Notes: generated by a model from the letters alone, not told the origin. A stretch of DNA of 64,000 bases from Jiangella asiatica (GCF_004349065.1 NZ_SMKZ01000023.1:33722-97721); one strand, 5' to 3'. Positions 36,174 to 44,900 are shown, numbered from the stretch's first letter. Numbers and translations: made by a program.

Positions 36174-36563
36174 CTAGAAGGGCACTCCAGCGGTGAGGAT
36201 GACGTTCGCGTACGGGGTCGCCTCGCCGGTGCGGACCACGGCCCGCGCGCCGGCGACGCGTCTCTTCAGCTCGTCGTGGGGAATCCGGTCGGTGGTGCGG
36301 GCACCGAGCAGCCGCTCCAGACCGGCCAGCAGGCCGGGATCGTCGGCCTCGCTGGCCCACGTCGCGCTCTCGACCACCAGCTCACCGAGGACCGCGGCCA
36401 GGACGGGAAGCATCCGCGGCTCGTTCCGCGCCCAGACCAGGTCGACGCACTCGACCCCGGTCGGCACCGGGAGGCCCGGGTCGGCGACGACGAGGGTCTG
36501 CGTGTGGCCGAAGCCGGCCACGAGGCCGGCCAGCCGCGGGTGCCACAGTCCGTCAGCGCGCAT
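36174..36563 (-). CDS. rbsD: D-ribose pyranase (RbsD)
   Basis: A 129-residue RbsD/FucU-family mutarotase. It interconverts pyranose and furanose forms so that ribokinase receives the furanose. Conserved features are HPRLAGLVAGFGHTQTLVVADPGLPVP at the N-terminus (with catalytic His) and RTGEATPYANVILTAGVPF at the C-terminus. The start overlaps the rbsK stop by 11 bases. It supports ribose as the transported sugar. Confidence 0.93.
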   Translation of the reverse strand: MRADGLWHPRLAGLVAGFGHTQTLVVADPGLPVPTGVECVDLVWARNEPRMLPVLAAVLGELVVESATWASEADDPGLLAGLERLLGARTTDRIPHDELKRRVAGARAVVRTGEATPYANVILTAGVPF

Positions 36564-37500
36564 GGGAGCTCACCTCCCCGCGAGCGAGCAACCGATCTAC
36601 CTCGCCGGGGGTGGGCGCCGCGGCCCGGGCGCCGAGCTTCGTCGTGGCCACCGCACCGGCGGCGCAGGCGCGGCGGACCGCCGCCGGCACATCCATGCCT
36701 TCGCCGAGCGAGACGCCCAGCGCGGCGCAGAACGTGTCGCCCGCCCCGGTGCCGTCGACCGCGTCGACCCCGAACCCCGGCTGGACGCAGTCGCCGCCGT
36801 CGTAGGCGGCCACCGCCCCATCACGGCCGAGGGTGACGACGGCGATCCGGGCGCCGTGGTCGCGCAGCCGGCTGGCCTGCTCCATCGGGGTCGCCGCGGA
36901 CGGGCCCGTCGCCGCGAGCTGTTCGGCCTCGGACTCGTTGACGACCAGCACGTCGACCACGTCGAGCAGTGGCCGCAGGTCGGCGACGTCCTCGGGCAGC
37001 GGCGCGGCGTTGAGCACCACCGGGACGCCGGCCGAGCGCGCCATCCGGGCCGCGGCGACGTTCGTCGTCAGCGGCACCTCGAGCTGGAGCAGGAGCGCGT
37101 CCGCGGCACCGATGGCGTCGGTGAACGCGTCAAGGTCCGCCGGGCTCAGCGCGTGGTTGGCTCCGGGGGCGACCGTCACGGTGTTCTCGCCGTCGGGCTG
37201 GACCACGACCAGCGCGACGCCGGTAGGCGCGCCGAGCACGTCGGCCAGCCCGGTGGTGTCGATGCCGGCGGACAGCAGCCCGTAGCGGACGTTCGCGGCG
37301 AAGCCGTCGTCGCCGCAGGCGCCGATGAACGTGACGTCGGCGCCGAGCCGTGCCGCTGCCGCCGCCTGGTTGGCGCCCTTGCCGCCGTCCCGGTACTCCA
37401 CGCCGCCGCCCATCACCGTCTCGCCCGGAACCGGCAGCCGCGGGACCTGGACGACTAGGTCGAGGTTGACGCTGCCCACCACCACGACCGCCGGCGTCAT
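36553..37500 (-). CDS. rbsK: Ribokinase
   Basis: A 315-residue PfkB-family kinase that phosphorylates ribose to ribose 5-phosphate. It starts VVVVGSVNLDLVVQVPRLPVPGETV. GGKGANQAAAAARLGA binds the sugar, and AVDGTGAGDTFCAALGVSL holds the catalytic Asp and the anion hole. The ATG overlaps the lacI stop by 4 bases. Confidence 0.95.
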   Translation of the reverse strand: MTPAVVVVGSVNLDLVVQVPRLPVPGETVMGGGVEYRDGGKGANQAAAAARLGADVTFIGACGDDGFAANVRYGLLSAGIDTTGLADVLGAPTGVALVVVQPDGENTVTVAPGANHALSPADLDAFTDAIGAADALLLQLEVPLTTNVAAARMARSAGVPVVLNAAPLPEDVADLRPLLDVVDVLVVNESEAEQLAATGPSAATPMEQASRLRDHGARIAVVTLGRDGAVAAYDGGDCVQPGFGVDAVDGTGAGDTFCAALGVSLGEGMDVPAAVRRACAAGAVATTKLGARAAAPTPGEVDRLLARGEVSSHAR

Positions 37501-38573
37501 CGGCGCTCCTCCTCGTCGTCGTCCGTGCTGCCGGATCCGGCGCCCACGGCTCCGCCCGGCGGGTCGGGGCAGCCGCAGGACCCGCGCCGGAGCAGCGACA
37601 CCGGCAGCACCGTCGTCTGGGGCGGCAGGTCGGGGTCCTCCATCTGCGCGATGAGCTGCTCGATCGCGATCCGGGCCAGCTCGCCCAAGGGCTGGCGCAT
37701 CGTGGTCAGCGCCGGCGTGGTGTACTCGGCAGCCTCCACGCCGTCGAAGGAGACGACGGCGACGTCGTCGGGGCAGCGCCGCCCAGCCTCGCCGATGGCG
37801 CGCAGGACGCCCGCCGCCTGCTCATCGCTGGCGACGAAGATCGCGTCGACGTTCTCGGTGGCGAGCAGGTCGCGGGCGGCCTCGTAACCGGCGAACCGGC
37901 CGAATGCGGTGTGGCGCAGCAGCAGCCGGTCCGGTGACATGCCGGCGGCTGTCATCGCGTCGCGCCAGCCCGACACGCGGTCGGAGGTGACGGCGACGTC
38001 GCCGGGTCCGGCGATGCAGGCGACCCGGCGCCGCCCGTGCTCCAGCAGGTGTGCTGTCGCCGCGGCGGCGCCGCCGCGGTTGTCGACCAGGATCTGCGCG
38101 GCGAAGACGGCCGCTTCCGTGCGCCGGTCGAGCACGACCCACGGGGTGCCGGAGCGGTTGATGTCGGGCAGGCAGGCCGGCGCGCCGTGCGACGGGATGA
38201 GCAGCAGGCCGTCGACGCGCCGGTCGATGAACGTCCGAACGTATGCCGTCTGCCGCGCCTCGTCGTCGGTGGCGTTGCCGAGCAGCAGCGTGTACCCGGC
38301 CGAGAAGGCGGCGTCCTCGACCGCCCGGGCCAGCTCGGCGAAGAACGGGTTGGCGTTGTCCGGGACGACCAGCCCGAGGGTCATGGTACGGCTGGTACGC
38401 AGCGACGCCGCCAGCTGGTTCGGGCGGTAGCCCAGCTGCTCGACCGCGGCGAGAACGCGCTCACGGGTCCGCGGCGCGACACCTCTCGGTCCGCCGTTGA
38501 GCACGTAGCTCACCACGGCCGGCGAGGTGCCCGCGAGCCGTGCGACATCCCTGCGTGTGACCGTCACGCCCAC
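37497..38573 (-). CDS. LacI-family transcriptional regulator of the ribose/nucleoside regulon
   Basis: A 358-residue repressor. The LacI helix-turn-helix is at residues ~5-25 (VTRRDVARLAGTSPAVVSYVLN) with the hinge region (RPNQLAASLRTSRTMTLGLVV). The effector domain resembles ribose-binding proteins. It starts with GTG 38573, with GAGAGG upstream. Two CAACCCGTGTTG operators lie 5-29 bases upstream of the start, so it probably represses its own operon. The C-terminus has an unusual CGC cluster (RRGSCGCPDPP) and an acidic tail. Confidence 0.93.
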   Translation of the reverse strand: MGVTVTRRDVARLAGTSPAVVSYVLNGGPRGVAPRTRERVLAAVEQLGYRPNQLAASLRTSRTMTLGLVVPDNANPFFAELARAVEDAAFSAGYTLLLGNATDDEARQTAYVRTFIDRRVDGLLLIPSHGAPACLPDINRSGTPWVVLDRRTEAAVFAAQILVDNRGGAAAATAHLLEHGRRRVACIAGPGDVAVTSDRVSGWRDAMTAAGMSPDRLLLRHTAFGRFAGYEAARDLLATENVDAIFVASDEQAAGVLRAIGEAGRRCPDDVAVVSFDGVEAAEYTTPALTTMRQPLGELARIAIEQLIAQMEDPDLPPQTTVLPVSLLRRGSCGCPDPPGGAVGAGSGSTDDDEEERR

Positions 38574-38577
38574 CTCT

Positions 38578-38602
38578 CAACCCGTGTTGACAACCCGTGT
38601 TG
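38578..38602. promoter_or_regulatory. Tandem LacI-type operators before lacI-rbs operon
   Basis: CAACCCGTGTTG occurs at 38578-38589 and again at 38591-38602. Each is a CAAC...GTTG inverted repeat around a central CG, the usual LacI-family form. They sit directly before the lacI GTG (38573). Confidence 0.75.
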
Positions 38603-38633
38603 ATCGGAAAGAATCCGACTCTGTGCCCGGGTA

Positions 38634-38691
38634 ATCAACCGGGTGATCGCATCGTGAGACGCCCATTGCGCAACCTCATCAACCCGAGTTG
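38634..38691. promoter_or_regulatory. Further LacI-type operators before the ADP-ribosylglycohydrolase gene
   Basis: CAACCCGAGTTG at 38680-38691 matches the tandem sites except for one base. ATCAACCGGGTGAT at 38634-38647 is a weaker copy. They point to control of the plus-strand genes by the same repressor. Confidence 0.65.
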
Positions 38692-38754
38692 CTTGTCTGT
38701 CACCAAGCCGGTCACGGCGTGGCCGGGCGGATCACCCAGACGCAAGGAGGCGCC

Positions 38755-41628
38755 ATGGTTCGACGATCCGGAATGCGACGTGGCTTGGCGGCCGCAGTCG
38801 TGAGCGGGGCTGTCATCGCCGGGGCGGTGGCAGCGCCCGGCGCGGCGGCCCCCTCACCCGACGCCGGTGCCGCGGGCGAGGCCGGTGCCGCGGGCGACGT
38901 GATCACGCTCGACCGGGACACCTACCGCGACCGGTTGCACGCGATGTGGCTCGGCCAGACCATCGCGAACTGGACCGGTCTGCAGACCGAGCTCACTCGC
39001 AACGAGCCGCCGTTCTACACCGACGCGGACTGGCCTGACATCGGGTTCGTCACCGATCAGGACCCATGGCTGGCCGACGACGACACCGACGTCGAGTACG
39101 TCTACCTGCACGCCGCGAGCCAGGCCGGGACCCCGTCGCTGACCGGCACTCAGATCGCGGACGCGTGGCAGCGCCACATCAACGACTTCATCTGGGTGTC
39201 CAACGCCCGGGCCCGGGAGCTGATGCGCGGCGGCACCGTGCCGCCCGCGACCGGCCTGGGCATGGCCAACCCGGACTCGCTGGCCATCGACGCGCAGCTG
39301 ACGACGGAGTTCTTCGGCGCGTTCGCGCCGGGAATGCCGGCCGAGGCCCTGCGGCTGGCGGACCTGCCGATCCGGACCACCGCCGAGGGTCACGCCTACC
39401 ACGCGTCCCAGTTCTTCGCGCTGCTGTACGCGCTGGCCCCGCTGGTCGACCACCTCCCGCCGGAGGAGCAGCCGCGGGCGCTCACCGACCTGGCCCGCCG
39501 CTACGTCCCCGACACCTCGAAGGCGGCCGACATCGTCGACTTCGTGCTGGCCGACTTCGAGGCCAACCCGGACATCGACGACTGGGAGAGCACCCGCGAC
39601 AAGATCTACCAGCGCTACCAGCTCGAGGCCGAGGCGAACGGCTTCCGGTACATCAACGCGGTCGAGTCCTCGATCAACTTCGCCGGCGGCATGATGGCGC
39701 TGCTCTACGGGAACGGCGACTACCAGCGCACGGTGCAGATCGGCACCATGTCCGGCTGGGACTCCGACAACGCCACCGCCACGCTCGGTGGCCTGATCGG
39801 CCTGCTGCGCGGCACCGAGTACATCCGGGCCCAGTTCCCCGACGTCGAGCTGTCCGACCGCTACCACGCCTTCCGCACCCGCGACCGGCTGCCGGACCAC
39901 CTGCCCGGCGACCCGGCCGCCGAGGACACGCTCACCGCGATGGCCGAACGGATGATCCCGCTGGTCGAGCGGGCCATCGAAGACGCCGGCGGCTCCGTGG
40001 ACGGCGGGCAGTGGCGCGTCCCCACGCCCTCGTCGCCGCCAGATCCCGCCGACCTGGACAGTTTGGCCGAGGTCAGCCCGGGCGCGGACCTGCTCCGCCG
40101 CAGCGCCAACCACCAGGTGCGCGCGGCCGGCGGTGCGGTCGAGGCGTTCTCGTCGATCCCGGGTGCCGAGGTCGGCGGCGGCAGCGCGGACATCGCCGTC
40201 GTCGCCGACGGTGCCGAGTCCGACTTCACCGGTGCCGAGCGGTTCGAGCCGCCGCGGTACTTCACCGCACCCGGCGGCGGCCCGGTCGAGCTGGGCGTCA
40301 CCTACTCCCAGCCGTGGACCACCGACACAGTGCGCATCGTCACCGGTCCGGCCGGGTCCGCCGACGGCCTGCACGACGCCACCGTCCAGGTCCGCACCAC
40401 CAGCGGCCGCTGGGTGCAGCCGTCGCGCCGCTCGTTCGCGACCGCCCTGATCAGCGGCGACCGGCCGCACCAGATCGTCGACGTGCACCTCGGTCGGGCC
40501 GAGCGCTTGACCGGCGTGCGGATCGTCGGCGAGGTCGCGGCCGGTGACCGGCTCGCCGTCGCCGAGATCGACGCCCTCGCACCGGCACGGGCCAGTGCCA
40601 CCGCCGTCGAGGGCCCGCTCACCGCGACACCCCGAGCGGTCGCCGCACTGCCGGGCAGCACCGTCGAGGTCGAGGCCAGCCTGCCCGGCACCGGCACCGC
40701 ACCGTGGATCGGCAGGGTCGAGCTCGACACCCCGCCCGGGTGGCGGGCCGAGCCGGACCAGGCCCCGGTGCGGCGGCTGAAACCCGGCCAGACGTGGACC
40801 CGCACGTTCGCCGTGGCGGTGCCGGACACCGCGGAGCCGGCCAGCGTCCTGCTCGACGTGCGCCCCGACGTGATCGGCGTCGACCTGCCGGCCGCCGCGG
40901 TCCGCGTCGTCGTCATGGACGACCAGGTCACCGACCTCACCGCCGGGGGCCTGACCGGCAATGCGATCGAGCTGTCGTGGACAGGCGTGGATTCCGACGC
41001 GCTGGCCAGGTTCCGCGTCTACGGCTCCACCGACCCGGAGTTCGAGCTCGGCCCGGACACGCTGGTCGGCGAGACCGACGAGCTCGCCTTCACCCACCTC
41101 GGGCTGGGTTTGGACACGACCTGGTACTACCGCGTCGTCCCCGTCGACGGCACCGGCGCCGAGGGCACCGCCTCGCCGGTCGCCTCCGCCACCTCCGGCA
41201 GCACCTACCTGATCGAGGCCGAGCAGCTGCTCCCGCCGGTCGAGGCGACCAAACCCGCCGTCCGGCAGACCAACTGCTGCGGCGTCGAGTGGTCCGGCGG
41301 GGCGCAGATCTGGTTCCAGTCCAACGACGGCGAACCGGGCGACCACCTCACGCTGGAGTTCACCGTGCCCGAGTCGGGCACGTTCGACCTGGTCACCGTC
41401 TACACGAAGGCCAACGACTTCGGCATCCACCAGCTCTCGATCGACGGGCAACCGGTGGGCGAGCCGTTCGACGCCTACGCGCCCAACGTGCAGGTCGCCG
41501 AGGTCGACCACGGCCCGGTCCAGCTCGACGAGGGCCGGCACACCGTCACCCTGACCGTCACCGGGCAGAACCCGGACGCCGTCGGCCTCGGCCTCGGCAT
41601 CGACACCTTGGAGTTGATCCCAGCATGA
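38755..41628 (+). CDS. Secreted multi-domain ADP-ribosylglycohydrolase-family protein
   Basis: A 957-residue exported enzyme starting at ATG 38755 with AAGGAGG upstream. A signal peptide (about residues 1-33) is followed by an ADP-ribosylglycohydrolase domain (about 45-430) with metal-site segments DDDTDVEYVYL and GWDSDNATATLGGLIGLLRG. Then come a region with no assigned fold, an NEW3-like beta domain (VAALPGSTVEVEASL...), a fibronectin-III-like segment (LTGNAIELSWTGVDSDALARFRVYGS) and a C-terminal carbohydrate-binding-like module (TYLIEAEQLLPPVE...). ADP-ribosyl or other ribosyl bonds are likely targets; the exact substrate is unknown. It is coupled to the next gene by ATGA. Confidence 0.82.
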   Translation: MVRRSGMRRGLAAAVVSGAVIAGAVAAPGAAAPSPDAGAAGEAGAAGDVITLDRDTYRDRLHAMWLGQTIANWTGLQTELTRNEPPFYTDADWPDIGFVTDQDPWLADDDTDVEYVYLHAASQAGTPSLTGTQIADAWQRHINDFIWVSNARARELMRGGTVPPATGLGMANPDSLAIDAQLTTEFFGAFAPGMPAEALRLADLPIRTTAEGHAYHASQFFALLYALAPLVDHLPPEEQPRALTDLARRYVPDTSKAADIVDFVLADFEANPDIDDWESTRDKIYQRYQLEAEANGFRYINAVESSINFAGGMMALLYGNGDYQRTVQIGTMSGWDSDNATATLGGLIGLLRGTEYIRAQFPDVELSDRYHAFRTRDRLPDHLPGDPAAEDTLTAMAERMIPLVERAIEDAGGSVDGGQWRVPTPSSPPDPADLDSLAEVSPGADLLRRSANHQVRAAGGAVEAFSSIPGAEVGGGSADIAVVADGAESDFTGAERFEPPRYFTAPGGGPVELGVTYSQPWTTDTVRIVTGPAGSADGLHDATVQVRTTSGRWVQPSRRSFATALISGDRPHQIVDVHLGRAERLTGVRIVGEVAAGDRLAVAEIDALAPARASATAVEGPLTATPRAVAALPGSTVEVEASLPGTGTAPWIGRVELDTPPGWRAEPDQAPVRRLKPGQTWTRTFAVAVPDTAEPASVLLDVRPDVIGVDLPAAAVRVVVMDDQVTDLTAGGLTGNAIELSWTGVDSDALARFRVYGSTDPEFELGPDTLVGETDELAFTHLGLGLDTTWYYRVVPVDGTGAEGTASPVASATSGSTYLIEAEQLLPPVEATKPAVRQTNCCGVEWSGGAQIWFQSNDGEPGDHLTLEFTVPESGTFDLVTVYTKANDFGIHQLSIDGQPVGEPFDAYAPNVQVAEVDHGPVQLDEGRHTVTLTVTGQNPDAVGLGLGIDTLELIPA

Positions 41629-42716
41629 AGATCTCGCGGACCTCGAAGACACGTCTCACGGTGACGGCGACCGTACTGGCCGCCGCCACCGCGGCCGGCC
41701 TGCCCGCCGGCGCCGCACCCGACCCGGGGTCAGCGGTGGTCGCGCCGGCCGCCGACCACGGCGACGACCCGGTCAAGCTCATCTACGACACCGACTTCGG
41801 CGGCGACGTCGACGACGCCGGTGTCACGGGCATGCTCAACGCCATGCAGGACAACGGCGAGGTCGAGGTGCTGGCCATGATGGCGAGCAACCCGACTCGG
41901 CATGCCGCCGCCGGCCTGGACGCCATCAACACCTACTACGGGCACGGCAACATCCCGATCGGCTCGGTCAAGCCCATGCACGATCACGTGCCCAGCCCAC
42001 CGACGCCGGGCGCGGTCATCGACGGCAACAACGTCTCCGGCTACGCCGAGCTGCTGGCCCGCGGCTGGCACAACGACATCCGTGAGTCGCGCGTCCCCGA
42101 CGCCGTCGACCTCTACCGGAAGATCCTGTCGCGGGAGAAGGACGGCAGCGTCACCATCGTGGTGGTCGGCGGGCAGATCAACCTCGGCGAGCTGCTGGCG
42201 TCCGGGCCGGACCGCTACAGCCGGCTCACTGGCGCCGAGCTGGTTGCGGAGAAGGTCGACAAGCTGGTCGTCATGGGCGCCCAGTTCCCCACCGGGCGCG
42301 AGTGGAACATCATGCTCGAGCCCGCCGCGGCGGCCTCCGTCGCCGCCGGCTGGCCCACCCCGGTCATCTACAGCGGCTTCGAGATCGGTGACACCATCCT
42401 CACCGGATCCCGGCTGTTCACCGAGACCCACCCGGACAACCCGGTCCTGAACGCCTACGAGGACTACGTCGGTTGGGGCAACGACCGCAGCAGCTGGGAC
42501 CAGACTGCCGCGTACGTCGCCGTCCGGGGCACCGACGGGCTGTTCGAGCTGTCCGAGCCGGGCACCATCTCGATCGCCGCGGACGGCTCCAACACGTTCG
42601 CGCCCGACCCGGACGGGCAGCACCACTACCTGCTGACCGCCGTACCGGACGAGACGATCGCGGAGGCGATCGAGGACCTCATGGTCCAGGCACCGGAACA
42701 GGGCCACGGGGACTGA
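41625..42716 (+). CDS. Secreted nucleoside hydrolase (IunH-like)
   Basis: A 363-residue protein with a signal peptide (about residues 1-30, TVTATVLAAATAAGLPAGA). The nucleoside-hydrolase calcium site is DTDFGGDVDDAG at 55-66, slightly altered from DxDxGxDDA. Family members cleave nucleosides to base and ribose. The ATG overlaps the preceding stop by 4 bases, so both exported enzymes are made together. Released ribose could enter through the adjacent ABC importer. Confidence 0.85.
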   Translation: MKISRTSKTRLTVTATVLAAATAAGLPAGAAPDPGSAVVAPAADHGDDPVKLIYDTDFGGDVDDAGVTGMLNAMQDNGEVEVLAMMASNPTRHAAAGLDAINTYYGHGNIPIGSVKPMHDHVPSPPTPGAVIDGNNVSGYAELLARGWHNDIRESRVPDAVDLYRKILSREKDGSVTIVVVGGQINLGELLASGPDRYSRLTGAELVAEKVDKLVVMGAQFPTGREWNIMLEPAAAASVAAGWPTPVIYSGFEIGDTILTGSRLFTETHPDNPVLNAYEDYVGWGNDRSSWDQTAAYVAVRGTDGLFELSEPGTISIAADGSNTFAPDPDGQHHYLLTAVPDETIAEAIEDLMVQAPEQGHGD

Positions 42717-42743
42717 CCAAGGCTCCGCCGGCACGTCGTGCGA

Positions 42744-42784
42744 GGCTGACCCCCGGTGTTTCCAACCGAGGACGGGGGTCAGCC
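42744..42784. terminator. 12-base-arm hairpin abutting the NmrA-type gene start
   Basis: GGCTGACCCCCG (42744-42755) pairs perfectly with CGGGGGTCAGCC (42773-42784) around a 17-base loop. The 3' arm touches the GTG start at 42785. It could end the preceding transcript or hide the ribosome site of the next gene. Confidence 0.55.
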
Positions 42785-43651
42785 GTGCGGATCGCGGTGA
42801 CGGGCGCCAGCGGCACGGTCGGCGGCCAGGTCCTGGATCTGCTCGCCCGGCGTCCCGAGCACGAGGTGGTCGCGCTGGTTCGACCGGCCACGCGCTGGGC
42901 GGCGCCACCGGGCGTCGTCGTCGCACCGGCGGACTACGCCGACCCGGCGTCGCTGCGGGCCGCGCTGGGCGGCGTCGACACCCTGGTCTTCGTCTCCAGC
43001 GACGGGCACGCCGCCACCGTCATGCTGCACCACGTGAACGTCGTACGGGCCGTGACCGATGCCGGAGTCGGCCACGTCGTCGCCCTCAGCGGCCTGGACG
43101 TCGACGTCGAGTCGCCGTTCTGCTACGCGGTCACCAACGGGCACACGGAGGAACTGCTGGCCGCCAGCGGTTGCGCCGTCTCCGTCGCCCGGGCGTCGGT
43201 CTACACCGAGTTCTTCCTGCGGCTGGTCACGGGCGCCCGGACCGGCTCAGAGCTCCGGCTCCCCGCGGGCGACGGCCGCGTCTCCCTCGTCTCCCGCGCC
43301 GACGTCGGACGGTGCCTGGCCGCGCTCGCCCTCGCCGGCCCGACCTCGGGGCACCACGACCTCACCGGCCCGGAGGCCCTGGACGGGCCGGCGATCGCCG
43401 CCGCGGTGTCGTCTGCCCAGGGCGGCCAGGCCGTCCGCTACGTCGAGGTCGACCCGGCGGACTACGCCGCCGCCCTGGCCCGAGCCGGCGAGACGTCCTG
43501 GTGGGCGCACGCCTACGGCACCATGCTGGAGTCGATCCGCCACCAGCGCTGGAGGGCGGTCTCCGACGAGGTCGAACGCCTCACCGGGGCACCGCCGCTC
43601 TCCGTCGATGACGTCCTCGCCAGGAAAGCCCTCAGCCGACCAGCGGGTTGA
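42785..43651 (+). CDS. NAD(P)-binding NmrA/SDR-a family protein
   Basis: A 288-residue atypical short-chain dehydrogenase. The Rossmann motif TGASGTVG is at residues 6-13, and LVFVSSDGHAATVMLHHVNVVRAVTDAGV and VVALSGLDV follow the NmrA/QOR2 pattern. Such proteins act as redox sensors or quinone reductases. The substrate is unknown. It starts with GTG immediately after a strong hairpin and converges with vapC, overlapping its end by 20 bases. Confidence 0.85.
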   Translation: MRIAVTGASGTVGGQVLDLLARRPEHEVVALVRPATRWAAPPGVVVAPADYADPASLRAALGGVDTLVFVSSDGHAATVMLHHVNVVRAVTDAGVGHVVALSGLDVDVESPFCYAVTNGHTEELLAASGCAVSVARASVYTEFFLRLVTGARTGSELRLPAGDGRVSLVSRADVGRCLAALALAGPTSGHHDLTGPEALDGPAIAAAVSSAQGGQAVRYVEVDPADYAAALARAGETSWWAHAYGTMLESIRHQRWRAVSDEVERLTGAPPLSVDDVLARKALSRPAG

Positions 43652-44066
43652 GCACTCGCAGCGAGCCGAACCGCCCGAAGTCGCGGTCGGCCGACCACAG
43701 CTCACGCACACCGTGTCCAGCGCACAGCGCCACGATCCGAGCGTCGTGGACCATCGGCCCGATCACTTTCCCAGCCGTCAGGAGGGATTTCAGCTCCGCC
43801 CAGTATCCGGAAGTCTCACCGAGCAGGACCAGCGTCGGCGACGCGAGCCACGCGTCCACCTGCCCGACCGCCTGCGCGCGCGTGCTGGGCGGGTCGTAGA
43901 TCTTCGGATGGGTTGTGATGGCGAAGAACTCGTGCACGCACGGCCACGGGATCGCCCACGCCGCCCGGCCTTCGGCGAGATCCCGGATCCGCTCGGCCGC
44001 CGCGGTGTGGAACTCGGCATCACGCCGGTGGGCGTAGACGAGCAGGTTCGTGTCGACCGCGATCAT
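43632..44066 (-). CDS. VapC-type PIN-domain toxin
   Basis: A 144-residue PIN ribonuclease. The acidic residues are Asp5 (MIAVDTNLLVYAH), Glu46 (CVHEFFAI), Asp108 (VHDARIVALC) and Asp127/129 (SADRDF). All are present, so it should be active. ATG 44066 overlaps the antitoxin stop by one base (TGATG). It belongs to the TA-system type in which the antitoxin is ribbon-helix-helix. Confidence 0.92.
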   Translation of the reverse strand: MIAVDTNLLVYAHRRDAEFHTAAAERIRDLAEGRAAWAIPWPCVHEFFAITTHPKIYDPPSTRAQAVGQVDAWLASPTLVLLGETSGYWAELKSLLTAGKVIGPMVHDARIVALCAGHGVRELWSADRDFGRFGSLRVLNPLVG

Positions 44067-44305
44067 CAGGGCTGCTCGTAGATGGTGTCCCGGACCTGTT
44101 CCCATCGGGCGCCGCGGAACGCCGGCTGTAGACCGCGCCCGCCGACGCTGGCGTCGTCCAGGGCGAACCGAGGCTTCGCTCTGCGCTGCTTGACCACGCT
44201 GCGCAGGCCGGTCTCGATCAGCTCCTTCAAGGTCGTGCCCTGTTGGCGAGCAAGCTCCTGCGCCTCGTTGAAGAGCTCATCGGGGAGGTTCACCGTGGTC
44301 TTCAT
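44066..44305 (-). CDS. VapB-type ribbon-helix-helix antitoxin
   Basis: Starts MKTTVNLPDELFNEAQELARQQGTTLKELIE, a classic ribbon-helix-helix antitoxin (79 residues from ATG 44305; an upstream in-frame start would add MIAR). The C-terminal tail (RFALDDASVGGRGLQPAFRGARWEQVRDTIYE) should bind the toxin. It has no ribosome site; a TATGAT hexamer just upstream predicts a leaderless transcript. Confidence 0.88.
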   Translation of the reverse strand: MKTTVNLPDELFNEAQELARQQGTTLKELIETGLRSVVKQRRAKPRFALDDASVGGRGLQPAFRGARWEQVRDTIYEQP

Positions 44306-44341
44306 ACGGGCGATCATACCATCCGAGCCATACAGCCATAC
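44306..44341 (-). promoter_or_regulatory. vapB promoter with repeated GTATG motifs
   Basis: On the minus strand TATGAT is followed by 7 bases and then the vapB ATG. GTATG occurs four times in this interval, counting the one at the start codon (44303-44307, 44315-44319, 44329-44333, 44337-44341). This looks like a leaderless promoter with autoregulatory repeats. Confidence 0.5.
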
Positions 44342-44353
44342 GTTGTCGGCGCT

Positions 44354-44854
44354 CTACCCCGCCGTGGCGATCGGGCGGACCAGCGGCCGGGCGATCCGCT
44401 CGTAGTCGGCCGGAGCCAGGCTGACCGAGCGGTCGAGACGCGCGGCGTTGAAGTAGAGCCGCGGCTGGGCGAGCACGGCCGGGTCCACCACCAGCTCGAC
44501 CGCCGGGTCCTGGGCGAACGGGAGCACGGTGCCCGGGACCGCCCGGGCCAGTCGCTCGGCGGTGGTGGCGTCGGCGAAGCCGGCGTACCGGGCGCCGTAC
44601 AGGGCGGCGACGGCGCCGAGGTCGACCCGGCGGTCGCCGGGGACGACGGCGAGGACGTGGCGGCGGGTCTTCCGGTCCGTCTTCACCATGAGCACGATGC
44701 ACTTGGCGGCCTGCGCGACCGGATGGCCGCGCAGCGCGCTGACGGCGTCGGTCGTGCCGACCGGGTCGTGGTCGATGAGGTCGTAGTCGGCCCCGTGGTG
44801 GTCGAGCAGGTCGACGAGCCGCTGATAGGTGTCGGTGATCTCCGTGGCTGGCAC
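44354..44854 (-). CDS. YbaK/EbsC-family aminoacyl-tRNA deacylase
   Basis: A 166-residue protein of the YbaK/ProX family, which clears mischarged aminoacyl-tRNA. Typical parts are the conserved Lys in AAKCIVLMVKTD, HVLAVVPGDRRVDLGAVAALYGARYAGFADAT and AVPGTVLPFAQDPAVELVVDPAVL. GTG 44854 (VPATEITDTYQRLVDLLD) is chosen; longer open frames upstream only shadow the LysR gene. It is divergent from LysR, a common pairing in actinobacteria. Confidence 0.87.
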   Translation of the reverse strand: MPATEITDTYQRLVDLLDHHGADYDLIDHDPVGTTDAVSALRGHPVAQAAKCIVLMVKTDRKTRRHVLAVVPGDRRVDLGAVAALYGARYAGFADATTAERLARAVPGTVLPFAQDPAVELVVDPAVLAQPRLYFNAARLDRSVSLAPADYERIARPLVRPIATAG

Positions 44855-44900
44855 CCGTCCAGTCTCGGCGCGCGGCGACTGTGAAGCCAAGCCCCACTTG

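Noticed and set aside
38854..41652. A >900-codon open frame antisense to the ADP-ribosylglycohydrolase gene
   Set aside because: Composition is low-complexity Gly/Arg/Val, with no family resemblance; the sense gene has a signal peptide, motifs and a ribosome site.
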